Shown here: positions 36,296-44,908 of the stretch, piece after piece
How positions within the stretch are numbered: position 1 is the stretch's first letter
Layout: each line of letters opens with the position of its first letter
DNA from: Mycobacterium sp. 3519A
GTDB lineage: Bacteria > Actinomycetota > Actinomycetes > Mycobacteriales > Mycobacteriaceae
DNA length: 64,000 nucleotides
NCBI RefSeq assembly: GCF_900240945.1
Contig: NZ_OESG01000014.1
Coordinates: 926,923 to 990,922 of the forward strand
Reading direction: 5' to 3'
The notes under the pieces: generated by a model
What the model was told of the DNA's origin: nothing
The model's input: the letters and a program-made list of their open reading frames with translations, nothing else
Databases searched by the model: none
Program-made: the position numbers and the translations under genes

Positions 36296-36626
36296 CGCGT
36301 TCGCGCCACCCGCGCGCGGCGCTGTACGCCTGCGTTGTCCACGGCGCCGGATTTACACCGCTCAATCACACAACCATGATGGTGGCTGCGACCGATCGTG
36401 CGCCATCGTCCGCGGGCTGATGTTCAAGGGTGGAAGGGATTAGCGGTAACGCGCCGCAGCCCCTGTCCAGGACCGGTTTCCGTAGTACGGGTCGTGGACA
36501 TAAGCGTTGCCTATGCCGCTCAAAGGAGGTGCTATCCGGCGGCCCTTGTTGCGTTGGCGTCGCGCGTCTAATTGTTGATAGACCCACCGTCGCCCGTGGC
36601 CGCGCCCGGAGAGTAAAGGAACCACC
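36296..36626. other. divergent promoter region between LysR and SDR genes
   Basis: No gene is convincing. The minus strand carries a reading that ends in YVHDPYYGNRSWTG near 36440-36520, which looks protein-like and might be the tail of a lost gene, but its upstream part is the antisense of the SDR gene. Confidence 0.3.
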
Positions 36627-37343
36627 ATGACCCGCACGGTGCTCGTCAGTGAGGCGTGCGAAGGCATCGGCCGTGCGCTGGTCGAACTCCTGGCCGCGCG
36701 TGGCGAACACGTCGTGGGTCTGTCGAAGGCGCGCGATCCGAGTTTCCCGGGAGACCTGTGCACCGTGGATCTCGCCGACCGGGCAGCCACATCCGCGGTC
36801 CTCGACGACATCGTTTCGCGGCTGCATATCGATGCCGTGGTCAACAATGCTGAACTGGTGCGGCCACAGTCACTGCAAGATGTGGCGTTAGACGATCTCG
36901 ATCAGGTGCTGGACCTCAATGTGCGTACTGCGGTCCAGGTGACCCAAGCAGTAGTGCCTGCGATGCGTCGCGGCCACTGGGGACGAATCGTCAACATCAC
37001 CGACATGGCGGCCATCGGCGCCCCGCGACGCACCTCGTACGCCGCGGCAAAGGCTGCCTTGATCAGCTGCACCCGCGGGTGGGCATTGGAGTTGGCCGCG
37101 ATGGGGATCACGGTGAACGCTGTGGTCCCCGGGCCGACCGAATCGCAGCTGGTGCGCGACATCGACGCCAGGGTGAGCGACGACGCATCGCGCTACCTGT
37201 CCTCGGTGCCGATGCAGCGGTTCGGTCGGGATGCCGAAGTTGCTGCCGTCATCGCTTTCCTGTTGTCCGACGATGCGTCTTTCGTCACGGGTCAAACGGT
37301 GTTCGCAGACGGCGGCGCGTCGATCGGGCGGGTCGCGGTGTAG
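36627..37343 (+). CDS. SDR-family protein with eroded cofactor and catalytic motifs
   Basis: Overall fold and length (238 residues) are those of a FabG-like SDR, and the Yxxx(A)AK segment SYAAAKAAL and the end FVTGQTVFADGG are intact. However, the glycine-rich motif TGxxxGxG is replaced by SEACEGIG, NNAG has become NNAE, and the catalytic serine region reads NITDMAA. Cofactor binding and catalysis may therefore be weak or lost. The frame is intact with a good AAAGGA ribosome site, so it is not an ordinary pseudogene. It precedes the synthetase-like fusion gene on the same strand and may be co-transcribed with it. Confidence 0.8.
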   Translation: MTRTVLVSEACEGIGRALVELLAARGEHVVGLSKARDPSFPGDLCTVDLADRAATSAVLDDIVSRLHIDAVVNNAELVRPQSLQDVALDDLDQVLDLNVRTAVQVTQAVVPAMRRGHWGRIVNITDMAAIGAPRRTSYAAAKAALISCTRGWALELAAMGITVNAVVPGPTESQLVRDIDARVSDDASRYLSSVPMQRFGRDAEVAAVIAFLLSDDASFVTGQTVFADGGASIGRVAV

Positions 37344-37544
37344 CGGTCGGCCGCCCGAAGATCGGCTCGGTCACCCTGCGCATACGGCAGCCTGAGACGC
37401 GCTACGCCTACCTCCATGTGGCGTTAAAAATAGTTCGCCGCTCGATGGTTCGGACGGGCGGCTACTGCCATCCTGGATGGCGTATAGGCCTGAATTCGTG
37501 TCGCCGCCCCCAGCCTGGAGTGGACGGTACGAAGGGAGAACACG

Positions 37545-37715
37545 ATGAGGATCCCCATGCCGTGTGGCACTGTGCACCAGCGTCGCTGGCCATCGTTGCG
37601 GGATCGGCGTGCCGGCAAGGGGCGCCCGGCCCGCTGTCAGGCTGGCCAGGGTTGTACGCGTGCCGCGGACGCGCAGTTCGAAAACAGGGAGCGCACATGG
37701 CGATTCATGGTCTGA
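37545..37715 (+). CDS. possible short upstream reading frame overlapping the synthetase-like start
   Basis: A 56-codon frame starts at an ATG preceded by GAAGGGAG and ends 16 bases inside the following gene. Its product would be Arg- and Cys-rich without hydrophobic segment. It may be a leader whose translation couples to the next gene, or chance. The rest of the 353-bp gap (37344-37696) is empty. Confidence 0.25.
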   Translation: MRIPMPCGTVHQRRWPSLRDRRAGKGRPARCQAGQGCTRAADAQFENRERTWRFMV

Positions 37716-39736
37716 CCACCGATTTGCGTCGCGAGTACCAGGCGTGGGTGACGAGCGTGCTGGACACCCGCGACGCCGTACAGTGCGCCTACAGCGGCGG
37801 GACCCACAGCCATCGTCTGCTCGACTGCGTCTCTGGCCGGTTGCTGCTTGATATGTTGCAGCAGCCCAACACCTTTCGGGTGGACGGCCGGAGCTACTCT
37901 GAGCGCATGGTCGCGGCGGCGGGCCTGTTATTGAGCGAAGAAACTCCGCAGCTGTCGGCGGGCCCGGCCAGCATCTGGAACATTATCGAACGGTGGCTGC
38001 GCGATTGCCCCGACAGGCTGCAACCGGCGGTGCTGAGCGCTTTCGTGTACGGGGAGACGGTCCCGCGCACAGCAGAACGGATGGGGTGCAGTCTCGCGCA
38101 GACACGCCAGCTTCGTGTGGCCGCCGCGCAATACCTGCAAAAAATCGTCGATGACGTCTGGACTGTCAGCGCCGCGCCTGGCAACGCGGGCCAGGACCTG
38201 CGTGAGCTTGCCGCGGAGAACCGTCTGGAATTCTGGGCTGAGCAGGCGCGCGAACTGCTGTGGGACAACGACTTCACCAAAGTCATCGACTGGACGAGCC
38301 CGCCTTTCGCGAGATGGTTCGTCGGCGGCAGAATCAATGTCGCGATCAACTGCGTTGATCGTCACGTCGACGCGGGCCACGGCGAACGCATCGCGTTTCA
38401 TTGTGTAGGCGAGTATGGCCACAGGCGCGACATCACCTACCGCCAGCTGCAGCGCGAGGTCGCCAAGGCAGCCAACTGCTTCACAGACAGCGGTCTGCGG
38501 CCCGGTGACCGGGTTGCCATCTGCATGCCGGCGATTCCACAAGCCATCGTCGCGATGCTCGCCTGCGCGCGAATCGGCGCCGTGCACGTCGTTCTTCGTG
38601 CCGATTCCGCTGCCGACGCGCTCGGCGCGCAGATCAGCGACTGTCAGCCCAAAGCGGTGATCACCTCCGACGGCCGGTATCACCGCGAGACGGTGGCCGC
38701 GGTGAAACCGGTCGTCGATGCCGCGTTGGCCGCCGCCGGCTCGGGTGTGCAAACCGTGTTCGTGGTGCGCCACACGCAGTCAGCCGCGGACGTACCCTGG
38801 GTTGACGGTCGCGATGTCTGGTGGCATGACACAGTGGAGCGGGCAGGCGAACACCATGAAGCGCCATCGTATGACGCCGAGCATCCGCTCTTCCTGCTCT
38901 ACGATGCTGACGAACACGCGCAAGCGCGCGGCATCGTCCACTCCAGCGGCGGATACCTGACGCACGCGCGCTTCAGCTTTCATCATGTCTTCGACCACGG
39001 ACAGGACCGCGATGTGTTCTGGGCCGACGCGCCGATTGAAAGCGGCGTCGGACACCATCTGATATATGGGGCGCTGGCTGACGGCGCCACGTCGGTGATC
39101 TACGAGGGATCGGCGGCGACTTCTCATCCGCGCAGGGCTTTGGACATCATCGAGCGCTACCGCGTCACCATCTATTGCGCGGCGCCGCAGGTGATCACGG
39201 CATCGAGGAAGTGGGAGCCCGCGATGCCTGGCGGCCCCGATCTGTCCTCACTGCGGCTGCTCGTTGTGATGAGCGACAGCAGCGACCCGCAGTCCTGGCA
39301 GTGGTATCGCGACATGGTCGGCGGCCCACGCTGTCCCGTTGTGGACGTCTGGTGGCAGCGCGAGACCGGCGCGGTGATGATCGCCCCTGTACCGGGTCTG
39401 ACCGCGGCGATACCCGGCTCGCCCGTGGCACCGTTGCCGGGAATCAGCGCGCACATCGTCGACCGACATGGCGATCTCGTGTCGACAGGCGAACGAGGTC
39501 AGCTCGTCATCGACCGCCCCTGGCCATCGATGCCGCGCGGAATCTGGGGCAACGACAGCCTTTTCCGCGAAGCGTACTGGTCGCATTTCCCCCACCGGAC
39601 GTGGTTCGCCACCGGCGTGGAGGCCTACTACGACGACGCGGACACCATCTGGATTCTCAGCGAGGACACCGCCTCGATCGGAGTCGTAGCCTGCCACCGT
39701 CGCTCCGATGACGTCCACGCCGCGTTGGCCGGTTGA
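37697..39736 (+). CDS. sigma-region-4-like domain fused to catalytically degenerate acetyl-CoA synthetase
   Basis: The 679-residue protein has two parts. Residues about 1-165 end in a helix-turn-helix resembling sigma-70 region 4 (LSAFVYGETVPRTAERMG, then CSLAQTRQLRVAAAQYLQ). Residues about 175-679 align along most of the acetyl-CoA synthetase N-terminal domain: WFVGGRINVAINCVDRHV, DRVAICMPAIPQAIVAMLAC, RDVWWHDTVERAG. Key motifs are gone: the P-loop YTSGTTGKPKG is YDADEHAQARG, WWQTETG is WWQRETG, the RTGD/GRVDD region is unrecognisable, and the C-terminal domain with the catalytic lysine is missing. The ATG at 37697 has AGGGAG upstream. I infer a pseudoenzyme, perhaps an acyl-adenylate or acyl-CoA sensing regulator. 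The sigma-like call is less certain than the synthetase one. Confidence 0.72.
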   Translation: MAIHGLTTDLRREYQAWVTSVLDTRDAVQCAYSGGTHSHRLLDCVSGRLLLDMLQQPNTFRVDGRSYSERMVAAAGLLLSEETPQLSAGPASIWNIIERWLRDCPDRLQPAVLSAFVYGETVPRTAERMGCSLAQTRQLRVAAAQYLQKIVDDVWTVSAAPGNAGQDLRELAAENRLEFWAEQARELLWDNDFTKVIDWTSPPFARWFVGGRINVAINCVDRHVDAGHGERIAFHCVGEYGHRRDITYRQLQREVAKAANCFTDSGLRPGDRVAICMPAIPQAIVAMLACARIGAVHVVLRADSAADALGAQISDCQPKAVITSDGRYHRETVAAVKPVVDAALAAAGSGVQTVFVVRHTQSAADVPWVDGRDVWWHDTVERAGEHHEAPSYDAEHPLFLLYDADEHAQARGIVHSSGGYLTHARFSFHHVFDHGQDRDVFWADAPIESGVGHHLIYGALADGATSVIYEGSAATSHPRRALDIIERYRVTIYCAAPQVITASRKWEPAMPGGPDLSSLRLLVVMSDSSDPQSWQWYRDMVGGPRCPVVDVWWQRETGAVMIAPVPGLTAAIPGSPVAPLPGISAHIVDRHGDLVSTGERGQLVIDRPWPSMPRGIWGNDSLFREAYWSHFPHRTWFATGVEAYYDDADTIWILSEDTASIGVVACHRRSDDVHAALAG

Positions 39737-39788
39737 GCGTCTTGAAATCAAATCGGATCGCTGCGACGAAGCCAGGTCAGCTGCCAGC

Positions 39789-40814
39789 TCACACGGCAAC
39801 GGCGTGAATCAACGAGAACTGCGTCGTGGTAGCCGCAATAGCGGTCACTTTGAAACCGTTGCGCGACAATAACTCTCCGAACTCGCTCCTGGTTCGCTCG
39901 CGACCGCCGCAAAGAACGAGCATGGTTAGATCCAATGCGATTTCAAATCGTGTGATGGCCTCATCGTCGAGAACGGCTTCTGCGATGACCAGGCGGGTGC
40001 CCGGTACTGCGGCGGCGCGGATCCGCGCGAGTATCTCGTCACACTTGTCGTCCGGCCAATCGTGCAAGACCTGCTTGAGTAGGTAGAGATCAGCCGTGGG
40101 CACTGCGGCGAAGAAGTCGCCGACGATGAAGTCGAACCGGTCGGTCAGACCCTGCTCCTCGGCGAGGCGACGAGCGTCGGCTTCGACGTGCGCAAGATCG
40201 AGCACCGCGCCGGTGAGAGTGGGGTTGGCCGCCATCAGCGCTGCGACCATAGAGCCGTTGGCGCCTCCGACGTCAATGGCATACCTCACTCCATCCGTAC
40301 TGACCAACTCCGCGACTTGACTGCAAAGTTCGGCGTTGAATCCGGACAGAAAGCTGTTGAACGCCGTCGCCTCGGCCGCGCCCTCGGTACTGGCGTAATA
40401 CTCGAATATTTCTTGGCCGCACACGCTACCAAGTTGTGGCCGTCCAGTGCGGACCGCTTCACTTAGCCGACCCCAGCTGACCCAGTGGGCGTAGCCGAGC
40501 TGGGCCAACACGGCGTCGCGCAGCGCGTGCGGTTCGCCGCTTCGCAACGTGTCCAGCATCGGGGTGGTGCTGTAGCCCCCCTGCCCGTCGGCGATGACAA
40601 GGCCGAAGGACTCGCATGCGCGCAGCAGTCGTGCCGTGGCGCCAGGGTCGAGCTGCTCCTCGCGAGCGATGTGCTCCGCGCTACGCGGCCCCTCGGCCAG
40701 ATGATCGGCGAGTCGTAATGATGCCGCGCTGTGCAAAAGGGCTGCCCGGCTTCGTGTGTCGAAGAGCAGCGTCCACATCGCCTCGAATGGATCGGACGGG
40801 TCGTTGGCGATCAT
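39789..40814 (-). CDS. O-methyltransferase (COMT/hydroxyneurosporene-type)
   Basis: The 341-residue SAM-dependent methyltransferase has an N-terminal winged-helix dimerisation domain (LADHLAEGPRSAEHIAREEQ) and a Rossmann domain. The SAM-binding motif is AIDVGGANGSMVAAL, followed by VLDLAHVEADARR, and LLKQVLHDWPDDKC carries the likely catalytic base histidine. The family methylates hydroxyl groups of phenols and polyketides. It lies 68 bp downstream of the carboxylic acid reductase gene on the same strand, so the two may form an operon acting on aromatic acids. Confidence 0.9.
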   Translation of the reverse strand: MIANDPSDPFEAMWTLLFDTRSRAALLHSAASLRLADHLAEGPRSAEHIAREEQLDPGATARLLRACESFGLVIADGQGGYSTTPMLDTLRSGEPHALRDAVLAQLGYAHWVSWGRLSEAVRTGRPQLGSVCGQEIFEYYASTEGAAEATAFNSFLSGFNAELCSQVAELVSTDGVRYAIDVGGANGSMVAALMAANPTLTGAVLDLAHVEADARRLAEEQGLTDRFDFIVGDFFAAVPTADLYLLKQVLHDWPDDKCDEILARIRAAAVPGTRLVIAEAVLDDEAITRFEIALDLTMLVLCGGRERTRSEFGELLSRNGFKVTAIAATTTQFSLIHAVAV

Positions 40815-40882
40815 CTATGGTCCTCTCGTATTCGACGGCAATAGATTCTGTTCGTTCATCACACTTTGAGCCGCCGGGCTTC

Positions 40883-43800
40883 TCAGAGCAGCCCCAGCAG
40901 CTGCAAGTCGGTCGCGCACTTGACGACAATCGGCGCCGAAAGATGCGGGATGTCCTTGTCAAGCCCGATCTTCGCTTCCTGCACCGCTTCTCGGAAGCGA
41001 TCGGCGGGCGCCAGCGAGCCGTTGACGGGACGCTGGGGTTCGCGGTAACTGTGCAGCAGCGGCAGCAGAGACGCGTGGCGCTGCTGCTCGGGTAGGCTGC
41101 GCAGCCCGGTTTCGAACCGTGCCAGCCAGTCGGAGTAACCGGAAACCCGGCTGATGGAGTATCCGGCATCGACGAGCCAGTCGACAAACGTGTCCATCGA
41201 GACACCGTCGTCGTGGGGATTCATCACGTGATACGTCTGGTAGCCGTCCTGGACGGCGGCGCCCAGTGTGCAGACTGCTTCAGCGATGAATTCGACAGGC
41301 AGACCGTCGAAGTGTGCCCGCTGCCTGGCACCGCCGGCGTCGAGTTCGTAGAACGATTCGGGTGCGATACCGGTGGCGATGAGGCTGAGAACCGCTCTGG
41401 TGAACATGTCCGGAACATTCAGCTGTCCGGTGTACGTGGTGCTGGCCATGATCAGGTCACACCGGAACACCGAGACCGGAAGCCCCGCCAGGTCATGAGC
41501 CTGGCGCAGCAGGACCTCGCCGGCCCACTTGCTGTTGGCGTAGCCGTTGGCATAGCTGTCGTCGACCGCGCGAGTGGTGCTCATCTGTCGCACGTCGACT
41601 TCCTCGACGAACGTGCCGGCCGGGATGCCCTCACCGACACCGATTGTCGAAACATACACGAACGGTTTGACTGTCGCCGTCAGCGCCAGGCGGATGAGTT
41701 CAGCGGTGCCAACGACGTTGGGGCCGAAGAGTTCAGCGTAGGGCAGCACGTGGTTAACCAGGGCGGCCGGGTCCACGATCAGGTCAACGTCGTTGGCCAG
41801 CCGCTGCCAGGCGACATGGTCGAGTCCGAGATGGGCGACTCCCTTGTCACCCGCGATCACCTCGAGGTGATCAGCGGCCAGCGCGTGGTACTGCGCCAAC
41901 AACGTCGCATCACCCGAGTCGAATGTCGCATCGAGGCGTGCGCGCGCGTCGTCATCAGACTTGGCGCGCACGAGCGCGATGACCTTTCCGTCCACCAGGT
42001 TCATCCGTTCCAGCCATTCCAGCACCAGAAAGCGCCCGAGGAATCCCGTGCCTCCGGTCAACAGCACCGTGCGAATCTTGTTGTTCGCATGGGGCAGTGC
42101 GGGCGCGGCGGCCAGAGTCGCGTTGTCGACGAATTTGTCGAGTGTGAGGTCGGCGGCGCGGATTTCGGTCACGCCGGGACCATGCACGGCGGCGGAGGTT
42201 GGTGTGCTGAGCGCGCCGCTGCGTTGAGCGTCGATGTAGGCGGCGACGGCCTGGAGATCATTGGCCGGACTGACGATAATCCCGACGGGCACGTCGACCT
42301 CGAAGAGCTCGGCGAGCAGGTTTCCGAAGGTCAATGCCGAAAGGGAGTCGCCGCCCAAGTCGGTGAAATGGGCGTCCGCCCGCAAGTCGGACTGTGCCGC
42401 GCCGAGCAGAGCAGCGGCAGCGCGGATGACGGTATGGAGCACCGGGGCGTCCTTCGCGCCGCTGTGCAGGGCACGCAGTTCGTTGTCCTGACTGTCGGCC
42501 AGCTCGCTGTACAGGTGCTCGAGGGCGGCGCCGTACTGTTTCTTCAGCAGGGGCCGGGCTAATTTCCGGATCCCGGTCAGCAGACCGTTTTCCACGGTGA
42601 ACGGCGTTGTCTCGACGATGAAGTCGCGTGGCACCTCGTAGGACTGCAGCCTGTTCTGCGCGGCCACGGTTTGCAAAGCTTGACTGAGAACAGGTTTGAG
42701 CGTGTCGATGCTGCTAGCGGTGAGGGTGTCCTCGGTCGGCACGATGACAGCAAGCAGATAGGAACGGGCGCTGTTGCCGTAGACGTAGATCTGGCGAATG
42801 GCGGGGTGTCCGCTGTAAGCGGCCTCGAGCGTGGAGACGGTGACGAATTCTCCCTGGGACAGCTTGATGACGTTGTTGCGGCGGTCGACGTAGCGCAGCT
42901 GGTCGGGTCCGAGCTCGGCCATCACATCGCCCGTGTGGTACCAGCCGTCGGCGTCGAAGACCTCGGCGGTCACCTCAGGTCGCTGGTAGTAACCGGGGAT
43001 CACGTCGGTCGATTTGATCAGCAGCTCACCGCGCGGGTGTGGGCGGTCGGTGAGGAAATACCCGAGTTCGGGAACGTCGATCAACTTGTAGTCGATCACC
43101 GGAGGCCGTCGGATGACCCCATCGATGAGCACGACGCCGTCCTCAGTGGATCCGTAGCCGTCGATGAGCGGGACGTCGAGGAGACGCTCGACCCAGTCGC
43201 GCAGTTCGGGCGCGAGCGGCGCCGAGCCGTTGAGCGCCGAGAACTGCCGGCCGCCGAACAGCGTGCCGCGCTGTTCGGCCATCACCAGAGCCTCCAGCGC
43301 CTGCCGGTCGCTGGTGCCGTCGGCGCGGCGGTTCACTTCGCTTTGCACGTGCTGGTAAAGCATCTCCCATATGCGGGGGACCAGGAGGAGCTGAGTCGGT
43401 CGGACGAGGGCGAAGTCTTCGAGAAGCGTTGACAGATCGGCCCGCCCGGTGAAGTATGCGGTTCCGCCGACGCCCAGCGTGGCGTACAGCGTGATCCGAC
43501 CCATGACGTGGCTCAAAGGCATGAAGTTGAGCGTGATCGCGGGCAGTCTGTTCTCGGTGTCCCACGCGGGGGGAAACCAACTGCGCCAACTGTTGGCCAC
43601 CAAGCGGTCGGTGTACATCGCGCCTTTCGGTGTCCCGGTCGACCCCGAGGTGTAGATCAGCAGGCGAAGATCGTCGGGGTTGGCGCTTGGGCGGGTGGGT
43701 ACGTCGCAGCGCGAGGCGCCGCGGGAGATCGCGAGATGGAGAGGCTCAACGGTGACACCGAGCGCGGCAAGATGGTCCGCGGCCCGCCGGACCGCCTCGC

Positions 43801-44407
43801 GCTCGTCGTCAGCGCGGTGGTGGTAGTTGAAGACGATGAGTCGTTCTGGCGCATGGCCGGTTTCGGCCAGTGTGATCGCCTCGTCGAGGAAGTCGACGCT
43901 GGCGAACATGGCCACGGGTGCGGTTTCGACGATGATCGGGTGCAGAGTTGTCGCCGACGCGCCGGTCTGCAGCGGTACCGAAACGGCGCCCACGAGGCCG
44001 AGCGCCATGTCGATTACGGCATAGTCGGCGCTGGCGAATCCGAGAATGGTTGCCCGGTCTCCGGGTTGGACAGGGTCGCCGGCGATGGCTGCGGCGAGAT
44101 CATGCACAAGCCCCCACATTGTGGCGTAGGTGAGGGTGTCGAAATGCGGCTGAAGTTCGGTGACGGTGCGACCGCCGGCGTCGGTCACGTACTTCACGGC
44201 ATGCTGGCCGAGCGCGGGCCTGTCGGCGTATGCGGCGACGGCCGCACTCATCACTTCGACGAGGGTCGGGGCTGCTTCGAGCGTGGCCGTGACGGCCGGA
44301 TCAGGGCGGGCCGCGATGAGCTGCGGGTCGGTGGCCATCAGGGTCTCGAAGCGGCGTTCACTCCGCAATTCACGATCGTCAGCGGGCGTAGGCATAAATG
44401 TAATCAT
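40883..44407 (-). CDS. car: carboxylic acid reductase (A-PCP-R)
   Basis: The enzyme reduces aryl or fatty acids to aldehydes with ATP and NADPH. The 1174 residues contain an adenylation domain (IYTSGSTGTPKG at 251-262, DGYGSTEDG near 417, HTGD at 491), a carrier domain with phosphopantetheine site Ser688 in LGGDSLS, and a reductase domain (LLTGGTGFLGRF from 783, catalytic Tyr and Lys in NGYANSKWAGE). All three are complete. Activation needs a phosphopantetheinyl transferase encoded elsewhere. An ATG four codons further in is an alternative start. The O-methyltransferase gene lies directly downstream. Confidence 0.95.
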   Translation of the reverse strand: MITFMPTPADDRELRSERRFETLMATDPQLIAARPDPAVTATLEAAPTLVEVMSAAVAAYADRPALGQHAVKYVTDAGGRTVTELQPHFDTLTYATMWGLVHDLAAAIAGDPVQPGDRATILGFASADYAVIDMALGLVGAVSVPLQTGASATTLHPIIVETAPVAMFASVDFLDEAITLAETGHAPERLIVFNYHHRADDEREAVRRAADHLAALGVTVEPLHLAISRGASRCDVPTRPSANPDDLRLLIYTSGSTGTPKGAMYTDRLVANSWRSWFPPAWDTENRLPAITLNFMPLSHVMGRITLYATLGVGGTAYFTGRADLSTLLEDFALVRPTQLLLVPRIWEMLYQHVQSEVNRRADGTSDRQALEALVMAEQRGTLFGGRQFSALNGSAPLAPELRDWVERLLDVPLIDGYGSTEDGVVLIDGVIRRPPVIDYKLIDVPELGYFLTDRPHPRGELLIKSTDVIPGYYQRPEVTAEVFDADGWYHTGDVMAELGPDQLRYVDRRNNVIKLSQGEFVTVSTLEAAYSGHPAIRQIYVYGNSARSYLLAVIVPTEDTLTASSIDTLKPVLSQALQTVAAQNRLQSYEVPRDFIVETTPFTVENGLLTGIRKLARPLLKKQYGAALEHLYSELADSQDNELRALHSGAKDAPVLHTVIRAAAALLGAAQSDLRADAHFTDLGGDSLSALTFGNLLAELFEVDVPVGIIVSPANDLQAVAAYIDAQRSGALSTPTSAAVHGPGVTEIRAADLTLDKFVDNATLAAAPALPHANNKIRTVLLTGGTGFLGRFLVLEWLERMNLVDGKVIALVRAKSDDDARARLDATFDSGDATLLAQYHALAADHLEVIAGDKGVAHLGLDHVAWQRLANDVDLIVDPAALVNHVLPYAELFGPNVVGTAELIRLALTATVKPFVYVSTIGVGEGIPAGTFVEEVDVRQMSTTRAVDDSYANGYANSKWAGEVLLRQAHDLAGLPVSVFRCDLIMASTTYTGQLNVPDMFTRAVLSLIATGIAPESFYELDAGGARQRAHFDGLPVEFIAEAVCTLGAAVQDGYQTYHVMNPHDDGVSMDTFVDWLVDAGYSISRVSGYSDWLARFETGLRSLPEQQRHASLLPLLHSYREPQRPVNGSLAPADRFREAVQEAKIGLDKDIPHLSAPIVVKCATDLQLLGLL

Positions 44408-44908
44408 CCGAATTGCGTTGAGGGAGAAAGAAAGATGCGCATCGACGCGGGTCGATGAAATCCACAGTACCGGCGGCGAAATTCGCTCCGTGAATGGCGG
44501 TCATGGGATTACGTGCATGTGCGCTGCGGGCGGCCCAGTTCAGTGGCACATCGTGGACTCGAAGGCGTGGCGGTCCAGAGTCGGCGACCATTTCGCGACC
44601 GCGTGTTATAAGCGCGGCGAATACTCGACGGGACGTGGTGATGCACCGGCCGCGTCCTTCACCGGACCGTCGAAGCCGACTCCCAAACTGTCTGCAGCAC
44701 TCGGGACTGTCATCGATTGCAGTTCGCTTCCCTCTCGCTGCCGCAGCATGGCATTACCATGCCCGAGTGGTGGCGGCACCGTAGCGCAACTCTTGTCATT
44801 TCTTGCAGCACAACGATTTCGGCACCTGTTTGATCGCCAAGCTGCACAGGGTTTGGGTTAGAGTCATACAACTTCTCACCTACGACAGTCCCAGGGGTTG
44901 CTACGGCA
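44408..44908. other. divergent promoter region, about 500 bp, no gene recognised
   Basis: The stretch separates the reductase gene and the PAP2 gene, which diverge. One half site TGGGTTAGAG near 44860 resembles the palindrome family but lacks the CCCA arm. No credible gene was found. Confidence 0.3.

Noticed and set aside
36440..36520. Minus-strand reading ending YVHDPYYGNRSWTG, perhaps the tail of a lost gene
   Set aside because: Its upstream continuation is antisense of the SDR gene and no family could be named.
43508..44458. Long plus-strand open frame opposite the carboxylic acid reductase gene
   Set aside because: It is antisense to a well supported gene, has no family features and is a normal by-product of high GC.
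44855..44875. Half site TGGGTTAGAG before the PAP2 gene
   Set aside because: The second arm CCCA at eight bases is missing, so it was not counted in the palindrome family.
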